This document shows, piece after piece, positions 1 to 6,529 of a stretch of 6,792 bases of DNA. The notes below the pieces were generated by a model. The model was not told the origin of the DNA. It did not search any database and was given only the letters and a program-made list of their open reading frames with translations. The stretch's first letter is position 1; each line of letters starts with the position of its first letter. A program made the translations under genes and the position numbers. This DNA is from an uncultured Acidaminococcus sp. (GTDB lineage: Bacteria; Bacillota; Negativicutes; Acidaminococcales; Acidaminococcaceae). The DNA lies in NCBI GenBank assembly GCA_905213155.1, contig CAJMHI010000071.1, positions 1 to 6,792 of the forward strand, read 5' to 3'.

Positions 1-11
1 CGAGAAAGTAA

Positions 12-41
12 TTATGGGCTAAATTTTGCTTGATTTTTCAT
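12..41 (-). other. Nine-codon ORF with a strong RBS, downstream of dtd
   Basis: An ATG at 41-39 is preceded by a good Shine-Dalgarno sequence (AGGAG, 53-49, 7 nt spacing) starting just after the dtd stop codon. The frame encodes MKNQAKFSP and then meets TAA at 14-12. There is no other ATG, GTG or TTG on the minus strand between the dtd stop and the window edge. The layout is what one expects for the next gene of the operon, but the frame closes at once. It may be a tiny leader ORF, the start of a gene broken by a frameshift or a sequence error, or chance. A frame offset from this one (reading PIITFS after the KFS codons) stays open to the edge, which would fit a frameshift, but six codons prove nothing. 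No function is proposed. Confidence 0.3.
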
Positions 42-48
42 AGCTGGT

Positions 49-53
49 CTCCT
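49..53 (-). promoter_or_regulatory. Shine-Dalgarno AGGAG after dtd
   Basis: AGGAG lies one base after the TAA stop of dtd (57-55, then C at 54) and 7 nt before the ATG at 41-39. It is as good as the ribosome binding sites of the confirmed operon genes, which makes real initiation here plausible even though the frame that follows is only nine codons long. Confidence 0.5.
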
Positions 54-54
54 G

Positions 55-504
55 TTAAAAAACTTTTCGGCTGTCCAGCAATATCGTGACCGGTCCATCG
101 TTGATGAGCGCCACCTGCATATGGGCACGGAATTTTCCCAGGGCGACCGGGATCTTTTTATCCTGCAAGAGCGCTGCCACCTTGGCATAGAGGGCATCTG
201 CTATTTCTGGCGGGGCCGCTTTTGTAAAAGAAGGCCGCCTGCCGTGGCGCACGTCGCCCAAGAGAGTAAACTGGCTGACTAAGAGTACGGCGCCCCCTGT
301 ATCCATGAGAGACAGGTTCATTTTGTCGTCTGCATCTTCAAATACCCGCAGGCCTGCAATTTTTTCTGCCAGATAGGCAGCATCTTTTTCCGTATCCCCC
401 TCTTCTACCCCAAGAAGGACCAGAAAGCCCCTGCCAATCCGGCTGATTTCCTGCTGCTCCACCGTCACGGAGGCTTCCGTGACTTTTTGCACCACTGCCC
501 GCAT
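55..504 (-). CDS. dtd: D-aminoacyl-tRNA deacylase (D-Tyr-tRNA deacylase)
   Basis: A complete 149-residue protein, the usual length of bacterial DTD (about 145-150). DTD is a cytoplasmic homodimer that hydrolyses the ester bond of tRNAs mischarged with D-amino acids (and glycyl-tRNA(Ala)), recycling the tRNA and protecting translation. The family signatures are present: the N-terminal MRAVVQKVTEASV strand, the SQFTL motif at residues 77-81, and the NDGPVT motif at 135-140, which holds the Gly-Pro of the chirality-selecting loop that reaches into the partner subunit's active site. The ATG at 504 is supported by AGGAGG (516-511), 6 nt upstream. The gene lies 10 nt after rel, and its Shine-Dalgarno overlaps the rel TAG stop, so it is probably co-transcribed and translationally coupled. 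A rel-dtd pairing is common in Firmicutes. Identification is secure; nothing is truncated or missing. Confidence 0.96.
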   Translation of the reverse strand: MRAVVQKVTEASVTVEQQEISRIGRGFLVLLGVEEGDTEKDAAYLAEKIAGLRVFEDADDKMNLSLMDTGGAVLLVSQFTLLGDVRHGRRPSFTKAAPPEIADALYAKVAALLQDKKIPVALGKFRAHMQVALINDGPVTILLDSRKVF

Positions 505-510
505 ACACCG

Positions 511-517
511 CCTCCTA
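511..517 (-). promoter_or_regulatory. dtd ribosome binding site overlapping the rel stop
   Basis: TAGGAGG reads from 517 to 511. Its first three bases are the rel stop codon (517-515), and the AGGAGG core ends 6 nt before the dtd ATG (504). The overlap implies that ribosomes finishing rel can re-initiate on dtd. Confidence 0.85.
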
Positions 518-2737
518 CATTCCGGACGTTTTCCGTTCTACTTTGTACACGCCTTTAATCCGGCGCAACCGTCCCATAATATACGTCAACTGCTCATTGC
601 TGGTAATATCCAGTCCCATGATAATGTTGGCGCTTTTATTTTCATCCACATGGGCGTTAATGGCGTTGATATTCACCTTGGTTTCACTGGCCACCGTCAT
701 AATGTTGGCCATGACACCGGGCTGGTCAAAGGCCGTGAGCTGCAGCACCACCTTGTAGGTGCTGTCGGTAGCCACATCCCAGGACACTTCAATGAGCCGA
801 TCTGCTTCTTCTTTATTGGCCAGCACATTGGGACAATCTGCCCTATGCACACTGACGCCGTGCCCACGGGTGATATAGCCTACGATGGCATCACCGGGAA
901 TGGGGTTGCAGCATTTGGCCAGTTTCACCATAATGTCATTTTCCCCTTTGACCAAAATTCCATGGCTGCCCTTGTGGGCTTTGGTGGTACGGGGGCGCAA
1001 TTCGCTAAGGAGCTGGGAAAGGTTTTTGGGCGTATCCTGCCGCTGGGCCTTTTTGTACATGTCCACCAGCTTCATCATGACCGTGTTCAGCATAATGCCG
1101 CCATAGCCCAATGCCGCCAGCAAGTTTTCCACACTGCCATCCATATGGCTGCGGGAGGCCACTTCCTTCAGGTTTTCCGGGGACAACAGGGAATTCACAT
1201 CATAGCCCAGGCGCCGGCATTCCCGCTCCAGCATTTCCCGGCCATTTAAGATATTCTCTTCCCGCCGCTCTTTCTTAAAGAACTGCTTGATTTTGTTTTT
1301 CGTCTGGCTGGAACCGGCGATATTAATCCAGTCCCGACTGGGCCCCGGGGATTGCTTACTGGTAATGATTTCAACAATATCCCCGTTTTTCAGTTTGTAG
1401 TCCAGGGGCACAATTTTTCCGTTGACCTTGGCCCCTACGCAGCTATTGCCCACGCCGGTATGCACCCGGTAGGCAAAATCAATGGGAACGCTGCCAAAGG
1501 GCAGATCCAATACGTCCCCCTGGGGCGTAAAGACAAAGACTTCATCGGAAAATACATCCACCCGTACCGAATCCACAAACTCGTGGGGATCCCGCATATC
1601 CTGGTGCCAATCCAGCAGCTGCCGCAGCCACGCCATTTTGGCGTCCACGCTTTTATCTGACGCACTGGGCATTTTGGAGCCGCCGGATTCCTTGTACCGC
1701 CAATGGGCCGCCACACCGTATTCGGACACCTTATGCATTTCAAAGGTGCGGATCTGAATTTCCAGTGGCTGTCCGCTGGTAGCGACCACGGTCGTATGAA
1801 GGCTCTGGTAGCCGTTAGATTTGGGGACGGCAATATAATCCTTAAACCGCCCCGGGATGGGTTTCCACTTGCCGTGGACAATCCCCAGCACCCCATAGCA
1901 GTCTTTCACCGTGTCCACCAGGACCCGCACCGCTAGCAAATCATAAATTTCATTGATGCTTTTGTGGTCCCGCTGCATTTTTTTATAAATGCTGTAAAAA
2001 CTTTTCGGGCGTCCCTGAATCTCGCAATGGATGCCGGATTCGTCACACAGCTTGCGCAGTTCGTCCATGGCTTCCTGCACCCAGGCTTCCCGTTCGTGCC
2101 GTTTGGCCTTCACCTGCTCCACCAGCTGGTAATAATGCTGGGGGTCCATATACCGGAAGGACAGATCCTCCAGTTCCCATTTGATGGCATAAATCCCCAG
2201 CCGGTGCGCCAAGGGCGCGTAAATTTCCAGTGTTTCATTGGAAATCCGCTTTTGCTTGTTGTCCGGCATGTATTTCATGGTCCGCATGTTGTGCAAGCGG
2301 TCCGCCAGCTTAATCAGCACCACCCGGATATCCTTGGCCATGGCCAAAAACATCTTCCGGTAATTTTCTACCTGCTGTTCTTCCCGGGAAATGTATTCAA
2401 TCCGGCCCAGCTTGGTGACCCCGTCCACCAGCATGGCTACTTCCGGGCCAAAAATATCCGTCAGCTCTTCCAGCGTGACTTCCGTATCTTCCACCGTGTC
2501 GTGGAGAAATGCTGCCGAAAGCGTGGCCGCATCCATCTGGAGCTGGGCCAAAATCGCCGCCACCCCCAGGGGATGAATGATATAGGGCTCGCCGGAAACA
2601 CGTTTTTGCTTGGCATGGGCCTCGGCGGCAAAATTATAGGCTTCCCGTACCGATTCTACTTCCCGTGGTGTTAAATAGGTATTGATGCGTGCGTAAAATT
2701 CTTCCGCACTCACCGGTTTATCGTCCAGTTGTTCCAA
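515..2737 (-). CDS. rel: Bifunctional (p)ppGpp synthetase/hydrolase (Rel/RelA-SpoT homologue)
   Basis: Complete 740-residue long RSH protein. It makes (p)ppGpp from ATP and GDP/GTP on stalled ribosomes and degrades it to GDP/GTP plus pyrophosphate, controlling the stringent response. Domains: HD hydrolase about 30-200, with H55, H79-D80, the following E83-D84, and D146 in LADRLHN; synthetase about 240-350, with D266 in YDLLAVR, Y310 in the NGYQSLHT motif and E326 in EIQIR; TGS about 396-458; a helical linker; a zinc-finger/RIS region with C609-C610 and C635; and a C-terminal ACT domain about 662-735. The RFKD motif at 297-300 is the RxKD form of bifunctional Rel rather than the ExDD form of synthetase-only RelA. 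With the intact HD residues, both activities are expected. The start is TTG (2737-2735), as no ATG suits the strong GAGGTGA site. It lies 6 nt after recJ and 10 nt before dtd. Confidence 0.97.
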   Translation of the reverse strand: MEQLDDKPVSAEEFYARINTYLTPREVESVREAYNFAAEAHAKQKRVSGEPYIIHPLGVAAILAQLQMDAATLSAAFLHDTVEDTEVTLEELTDIFGPEVAMLVDGVTKLGRIEYISREEQQVENYRKMFLAMAKDIRVVLIKLADRLHNMRTMKYMPDNKQKRISNETLEIYAPLAHRLGIYAIKWELEDLSFRYMDPQHYYQLVEQVKAKRHEREAWVQEAMDELRKLCDESGIHCEIQGRPKSFYSIYKKMQRDHKSINEIYDLLAVRVLVDTVKDCYGVLGIVHGKWKPIPGRFKDYIAVPKSNGYQSLHTTVVATSGQPLEIQIRTFEMHKVSEYGVAAHWRYKESGGSKMPSASDKSVDAKMAWLRQLLDWHQDMRDPHEFVDSVRVDVFSDEVFVFTPQGDVLDLPFGSVPIDFAYRVHTGVGNSCVGAKVNGKIVPLDYKLKNGDIVEIITSKQSPGPSRDWINIAGSSQTKNKIKQFFKKERREENILNGREMLERECRRLGYDVNSLLSPENLKEVASRSHMDGSVENLLAALGYGGIMLNTVMMKLVDMYKKAQRQDTPKNLSQLLSELRPRTTKAHKGSHGILVKGENDIMVKLAKCCNPIPGDAIVGYITRGHGVSVHRADCPNVLANKEEADRLIEVSWDVATDSTYKVVLQLTAFDQPGVMANIMTVASETKVNINAINAHVDENKSANIIMGLDITSNEQLTYIMGRLRRIKGVYKVERKTSGM

Positions 2738-2743
2738 TGTATC

Positions 2744-2750
2744 TCACCTC
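2744..2750 (-). promoter_or_regulatory. rel ribosome binding site built from the recJ stop
   Basis: GAGGTGA (2750-2744) is 6 nt upstream of the rel TTG start. It contains the last codon of recJ (AGG) and its TGA stop. This site decides the TTG start of rel and indicates translational coupling of rel to recJ. Confidence 0.88.
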
Positions 2751-5089
2751 TTTTGCCGCCACAAGTCTGCAATTTCTCCTGGCGCTATCTGCCAGGTGCG
2801 ATTGAGCGATTTTACTGCTTTCGTATAGTCCGCCTGCAGTGCCTGGAAGGCAGCGGACGCCTGAATATCTTTTTTCCCAGTTTCCCCCAGGCTGACAAGG
2901 CCTTCATGACAGAAAAACATCTGCAGCCCATAAAAAATCTGCAATACCTGCTTGCTAAGGATATAGCCTTCCCGTGTCTTTGTGTCCACCAGGTCCTTTT
3001 CCGGGCAGACGCCCATTAGGCGCAGTTTTTCCCGGATAGCGGCATAACAGCACCGCAGCCCGGCAATATCCGGGTACTGATTGCGCAGCGCCTGCCGCTG
3101 GGCCACCAGTTCATCCCGGTCATATAAAAGCACGAGCCTGCCCGTTTGCTCCGGTAATAGTGGGAACTGTCCTTCCTGCAGGAATTTTTCGGCACCGGCA
3201 TCATAAAATACCAGCGTCCTGGTGCCAGCCGGCAGATTCTCGCCATAAGAAAGGACAGTTGCCTCCGGGAACTCCTGCTGTACTGCTACAGGTGCGTGAC
3301 TATATACTACTGTTTTTTTCTCAGTTTGTAAAATACTTTGCAGCAAATTTTTTTTATCCAGATTTTCATGCCGGTAATCGATGATGGTATAGGGCGCTTC
3401 CACCCCGCAAAGTTCAAGATTTACGCTGGTATTGCCCCGAAAGGTATTGATGGACGGAGAAAACGCCACACGGGCCTCTTCCCCGGGATAAAATGCATGG
3501 TAGCGGTCCCCCGCCTGCCACATAAGCCCCTTGTAATGCGTCCCGCCATGGACCAGATCAAATTTTAAATGATTGCGTTCTTTTCCCAGGCGGTCCACCT
3601 GGGCGATTTCTGCCTGGGCAAAGCCCAAAACAGGGGCCGGATTTCCTACCCCAAAAGGCGCCAGCTTTTCCAGCTCCTCTACCTGGGGGATGCCTACTTC
3701 TGCCTCCGGGGGAACAAAATAGTCCGGAGTGCAGGTGGGTTCATAGGGCTGCTGGTGCAGCATTTCCGCTACCGTTTGGCTGAACTTTTCCCGAAACGCA
3801 GGAATATTTTCTGTTTTGATAGTAAGGCCCGCCGCCTGGGCGTGCCCCCCAAACTGAATTAACAGCTCCTTGCACTGCTCCAGGGCGTGGTATAAATGCA
3901 CAGGAGGGATGCTGCGGCAGGAGCCTTTTGCCGTATCCCCGTGAATGGAAAGCAGCACCGAAGGCTGCTGAAATTTTTCCGTGATGCGGCTGGCTACGAT
4001 GCCGATAACGCCGGGATGCCAGTCCTCTTTGCCGGCCACAACGCCCCACTTGGGAGCAGGGCCCTTGGCCAGTTCTGCCAGCGCTTCCTCAAAAATTTTC
4101 TGGCTGAGGGCCTGCCGTTCCTGGTTGGCGCTGTTTAATTCTGCCGCTAGTGCAGTGGCTTTTTCCGTGTCATCCGTGGTCATTAAGGCCACAGCCATCT
4201 TTGCGTCGTCCAGCCTCCCTGCCGCATTAATCCGCGGACCCAGGCCAAACCCGATGGTGCTGGTGGTCACAGGGGCGCCGGGCGCAATCGTTACGGTAAG
4301 TAGCGCCTTTATCCCCGGCAGCGTGCTTTCCGGTATTTTTTTAAGCCCCTTTTTTACGATTTCCCGGTTTTCATCCAGAAGCGGCACCATATCTGCCACC
4401 GTGCCAAGTGCTACAAGGGAAATCCCCTCTTCCCAAAATTCCTCCGTATGGTGCAGCTTTTGCCACAACGCCTGGCATAATTTAAAGGCCACGCCCACAC
4501 CGGCAAGGCCTTTAAAGGGATATGCATCTCCCGGTTGATTGGGATTCACTACCGCCAGTACCTTGGGCAGCTGCGCCGGTGCCAGATGGTGATCCGTAAT
4601 GATAATATCCATGGAAGCAGGAGCCGTCGCCACCACATCGGCGCCGCTAATGCCCGTATCCACCGTAAGCAAAAGGGTGGTATGGCCCTGTGCGATTTTT
4701 TGCAGCGCCGCCGCGTTTAGCCCATAGCCTTCCGTATCCCGGCGGGGAATATAGGTATGGACATCGGCCCCCTCCTGCCGCAGGAACAGATACAAGAGGG
4801 AGCTGGCTGTTGTACCGTCCACATCGTAATCCCCATAAATTGTAATTTTTTCTTTTTGCCTGAGCGCCAAAAGGATGCGATCCACCGCCGCTGCCATCCC
4901 TTTCAGCAGAAAAGGGTCGTAGTAAGGCTGCGCTTTTCCCTGTAAAAACTCGTTGATTTGCCCCAGGTCCGTAAAGCCCCGGCGCAGCAGGATGCCCGCC
5001 GTGATGGGCGAGACACCGGCCGCTTCGCTGACTATCCGAATCTTTTCACGATCTGGCAGCATTTCTTGCTTGATTTTTGTATAAAGCAT
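2744..5089 (-). CDS. recJ: Single-stranded-DNA-specific 5'-3' exonuclease RecJ
   Basis: Complete 781-residue protein, close to the roughly 780-residue Firmicutes RecJ and longer than the proteobacterial form. RecJ degrades single-stranded DNA 5' to 3' with Mn/Mg ions, acting in RecF-pathway recombination, mismatch and base-excision repair in the cytoplasm. The DHH core has the YGDYDVDG motif (85-92), DTG (144-146), the DHH triad (166-168) and GTVADMVPL with D233. The GLGPRINAAGR segment is at 282-292. The DHHA1 domain follows, with WHPGVIGIVASR near 357-368 and GGHAQAAG at 414-421. An OB-fold region spans about 455-565. Residues about 566-781 form the extra C-terminal domain typical of Firmicutes RecJ. 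All metal-binding motifs are intact. The ATG at 5089 has AAGGA 6 nt upstream, inside the end of the preceding gene, which stops 2 nt earlier. Confidence 0.97.
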   Translation of the reverse strand: MLYTKIKQEMLPDREKIRIVSEAAGVSPITAGILLRRGFTDLGQINEFLQGKAQPYYDPFLLKGMAAAVDRILLALRQKEKITIYGDYDVDGTTASSLLYLFLRQEGADVHTYIPRRDTEGYGLNAAALQKIAQGHTTLLLTVDTGISGADVVATAPASMDIIITDHHLAPAQLPKVLAVVNPNQPGDAYPFKGLAGVGVAFKLCQALWQKLHHTEEFWEEGISLVALGTVADMVPLLDENREIVKKGLKKIPESTLPGIKALLTVTIAPGAPVTTSTIGFGLGPRINAAGRLDDAKMAVALMTTDDTEKATALAAELNSANQERQALSQKIFEEALAELAKGPAPKWGVVAGKEDWHPGVIGIVASRITEKFQQPSVLLSIHGDTAKGSCRSIPPVHLYHALEQCKELLIQFGGHAQAAGLTIKTENIPAFREKFSQTVAEMLHQQPYEPTCTPDYFVPPEAEVGIPQVEELEKLAPFGVGNPAPVLGFAQAEIAQVDRLGKERNHLKFDLVHGGTHYKGLMWQAGDRYHAFYPGEEARVAFSPSINTFRGNTSVNLELCGVEAPYTIIDYRHENLDKKNLLQSILQTEKKTVVYSHAPVAVQQEFPEATVLSYGENLPAGTRTLVFYDAGAEKFLQEGQFPLLPEQTGRLVLLYDRDELVAQRQALRNQYPDIAGLRCCYAAIREKLRLMGVCPEKDLVDTKTREGYILSKQVLQIFYGLQMFFCHEGLVSLGETGKKDIQASAAFQALQADYTKAVKSLNRTWQIAPGEIADLWRQKR

Positions 5090-5091
5090 TG

Positions 5092-5469
5092 TTAGTCCTT
5101 CGGTCGAAATGGTTTAATAATCGGATCCGTATCCTTTTTGGCATCATAGGAAGATGACGGTGTATAGGTGCGGTGCATAGGACTTGTGGGCACAGCTGCG
5201 GTGCCTGTCTCGTTCCGTTCCGCCGTTTTTTCCTCCAGTTCCCGAATCTTCCCCTTTAATTTTCTGTCCCGCATAAAATGGCCCGCTTTGATCTTCAGCG
5301 TCCACAAGCTGGCCACCAAAAATCCCAAAAAGAAACAGCCAAGGATAATCAAAGCTAGATTCATGGAAAAATGCCAGAACAAAAAGCTGACCTCCACAAG
5401 CGCTGCGTTTTGCAGCACAAAGATGGCTATAAAAAGGGAAATAATCCCCATCAAGATCACATAAAACAT
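5092..5469 (-). CDS. LapA-domain (DUF1049) small membrane protein
   Basis: Complete 125-residue protein with two hydrophobic helices (about 2-19 and 36-58) separated by a short segment carrying the LapA-domain signature FVLQNAALVEVSFLFW (17-32). A charged, probably coiled-coil stretch (about 66-86) and a polar, Pro/Ser/Thr-rich, probably disordered tail follow. The family is named after Escherichia coli LapA, which works with LapB in lipopolysaccharide assembly, but many Gram-positive and other bacteria have LapA-domain proteins of unknown role. Bacillus subtilis YrvD, just upstream of recJ, is comparable in position. The protein should be an inner-membrane protein with both helices forming a hairpin. 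The ATG at 5469 has AAAGGAG 6 nt upstream, abutting the stop of the dehydrogenase gene. It ends 2 nt before recJ. The family call is firm; the function is not known. Confidence 0.88.
   Translation of the reverse strand: MFYVILMGIISLFIAIFVLQNAALVEVSFLFWHFSMNLALIILGCFFLGFLVASLWTLKIKAGHFMRDRKLKGKIRELEEKTAERNETGTAAVPTSPMHRTYTPSSSYDAKKDTDPIIKPFRPKD
5096..5100 (-). promoter_or_regulatory. recJ ribosome binding site inside the end of the LapA-domain gene
   Basis: AAGGA (5100-5096) lies 6 nt before the recJ ATG and is wholly within the last two sense codons (AAG GAC) of the preceding gene. Only 2 nt separate that gene's TAA (5094-5092) from the recJ start, so coupling by re-initiation is likely. Confidence 0.8.
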
Positions 5470-5475
5470 GCCGTA

Positions 5476-5482
5476 CTCCTTT
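5476..5482 (-). promoter_or_regulatory. Ribosome binding site of the LapA-domain gene
   Basis: AAAGGAG (5482-5476) begins on the last base of the TAA stop of the dehydrogenase gene (5484-5482) and ends 6 nt before the ATG at 5469. It confirms that the membrane-protein gene belongs to the same transcript as the dehydrogenase. Confidence 0.82.
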
Positions 5483-6429
5483 TACTCAGATTTTTTATAC
5501 CCCGTTTTCCGGTCCACCGGGTTACGCAAAGGTTCTCCTGCCTGAAAGTGCTTTAAGTTTTCTGCTGCAATGGCGACCACCCGGTCCCAGGTGGCGGACA
5601 GATGGTAATCCCCGCTGATATGGGGTGTAAGGATCAGATGCGGGGCCTCCCACAAAGGATCCTCCGCCGGCAGCGGTTCCGGTATCGCTACATCCAGCGC
5701 TGCCCCTGCCAGGCGGCCGCTTTCCAGGGCTGTCCGCAAATCTTTCTGGTTCACCGCCGTGCCCCGGCCACAATTGATGAAATAAGAGCCTTCCTTCATG
5801 GCCGCAAAAAAGTCTGCATTGTAGAGACCCGTGGTTGCCGGGGTCCCTGGCAGTACGCTTGCCACCACATCGGCCCGGCTAAGTACGTTTTGCAAATTGT
5901 CCATGGTATCCATTTCATCTGCTTCCGGAGGCACGCTGCCTTTATGCCGCCGTACCCCGATGACGTGGGCACCCAGGAGTTTGCACAATTTTCCAAAGTC
6001 CCGTCCGATATCCCCAAAGCCCATGATGGCAATGGTCAGTTCCCGGAGACTCCGCACTTCCCCTTCATCCTGCCACAGGTGGCGTGCCTGGTTTTTCTCA
6101 TAACGATTCAACTTTTTAACAAGACTTAGCAGCATGGCCAGCATATGTTCTGACACCGCCTGTCCATAGGCGCCCGTGCTGTTGGTAAGCAGTACGTCAT
6201 CGCCCAGTATCCCCGGCTTGCAATAGGCGTCTGCGCCGGCAGAATTAAGCTGTAGCCATTTCAGCTTGGGCACATCCTGCAACAGGCCCGGCGCCACATT
6301 GCCGATGATTACATCCGCATCCCGAAGCGCTTCCGGTTCCTTCCCATAGTGGAATACGGCCCCTGGTGCCGCTGCTTCCAAAACTTTTTTATCGGTATCC
6401 CGTACATACATGGCTACAACAATATTCAT
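5482..6429 (-). CDS. D-2-hydroxyacid dehydrogenase, NAD(P)-dependent
   Basis: Complete 315-residue member of the D-isomer-specific 2-hydroxyacid dehydrogenases, cytoplasmic enzymes that interconvert 2-oxoacids and D-2-hydroxyacids. The Rossmann dinucleotide loop is GFGDIG (137-142) after TIAIM. The catalytic triad is intact: R222 in NCGRGTAVN, E251 in the EPLP motif and H270 in TPHISG. At the end of the second Rossmann strand, where NAD enzymes usually have Asp, it has V-R-R (R160, R161), which suggests NADPH preference, as in GhrA-type glyoxylate/hydroxypyruvate reductases. The substrate cannot be read from sequence. The frame is open to an ATG at 6495, but that lies inside a terminator hairpin and upstream of the promoter. 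The ATG at 6429, with AAAGGGGTGG upstream and the typical MNIVVAM first strand, is preferred. It is the first gene of the operon, 12 nt before the LapA-domain gene. Confidence 0.92.
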   Translation of the reverse strand: MNIVVAMYVRDTDKKVLEAAAPGAVFHYGKEPEALRDADVIIGNVAPGLLQDVPKLKWLQLNSAGADAYCKPGILGDDVLLTNSTGAYGQAVSEHMLAMLLSLVKKLNRYEKNQARHLWQDEGEVRSLRELTIAIMGFGDIGRDFGKLCKLLGAHVIGVRRHKGSVPPEADEMDTMDNLQNVLSRADVVASVLPGTPATTGLYNADFFAAMKEGSYFINCGRGTAVNQKDLRTALESGRLAGAALDVAIPEPLPAEDPLWEAPHLILTPHISGDYHLSATWDRVVAIAAENLKHFQAGEPLRNPVDRKTGYKKSE

Positions 6430-6434
6430 GCCAT

Positions 6435-6444
6435 CCACCCCTTT
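6435..6444 (-). promoter_or_regulatory. Ribosome binding site of the dehydrogenase gene
   Basis: AAAGGGGTGG (6444-6435) precedes the ATG at 6429-6427, with 8 nt from the AAAGGGG core or 5 nt from the GGGGTGG reading. An in-frame GTG at 6438-6436 lies inside this site and is therefore an unlikely start. Confidence 0.7.
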
Positions 6445-6461
6445 CAAATTCTTTAACTTAT

Positions 6462-6470
6462 ATTGTAGCA
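6462..6470 (-). promoter_or_regulatory. Extended -10 promoter for the operon
   Basis: TGCTACAAT (6470-6462) fits the extended -10 pattern TGnTAnAAT, with TACAAT as the -10 hexamer differing from TATAAT at one base. No good -35 is seen: the best at 18 nt spacing is CTGTTT (6491-6486), two matches of six, within the end of the upstream terminator. Transcription would start near 6455, giving a leader of about 25 nt before the dehydrogenase ATG. The position between a terminator and the first gene of a tightly packed operon supports the call. Confidence 0.6.
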
Positions 6471-6482
6471 AAAAAACCACAT

Positions 6483-6512
6483 AAAAAACAGGCACTTGTA
6501 AAGAGTGCCTGT
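6483..6512 (-). terminator. Rho-independent terminator of the upstream Rpn-like gene
   Basis: On the minus strand ACAGGCACT (6512-6504) pairs perfectly with AGTGCCTGT (6496-6488), giving a 9-bp stem with a 7-nt loop (CTTTACA). A run of six T residues (6488-6483) follows. The hairpin starts 17 nt after the stop codon of the upstream gene. There is no T run on the other side on the plus strand, so it acts in one direction. It separates the upstream gene from the dehydrogenase-to-dtd operon. Confidence 0.92.
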
Positions 6513-6529
6513 ATAAAAACTAGTGTTTT

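Noticed and set aside
1..20. A T-box-like word (GAGAAAGTAA) at the left edge on the plus strand
   Set aside because: It is on the strand opposite to all genes, far too short, and no specifier, antiterminator or terminator elements are in view.
28..38. A short shared word between the region after dtd (28-38) and the recJ start region (about 5067-5077), AAAAATCAAGC on the minus strand
   Set aside because: Two copies of an A-rich word in coding or leader sequence; it is too short and has no symmetry or spacing that would suggest a regulatory repeat.
479..1249. A long plus-strand open frame (256 codons), antisense to rel
   Set aside because: It lies opposite the conserved Rel C-terminal half, has an odd His/Gln/Phe-rich composition, no recognisable domain and no convincing ribosome binding site; it is a shadow of the rel codons.
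1964..2674. A second plus-strand open frame (236 codons), antisense to the rel HD domain
   Set aside because: Same composition pattern as the other antisense frame, no known motif and complete overlap with a highly conserved coding region.
3981..4538. A plus-strand frame of 185 codons, antisense to recJ
   Set aside because: Ser/Ala/Pro-rich low-complexity translation produced by the complement of the recJ DHH core; no independent evidence.
6430..6495. A 22-residue N-terminal extension of the dehydrogenase from an ATG at 6495
   Set aside because: The extension would begin inside the terminator hairpin and span the promoter; it has no RBS of its own, and the family fold begins at the ATG at 6429, which has a good RBS.
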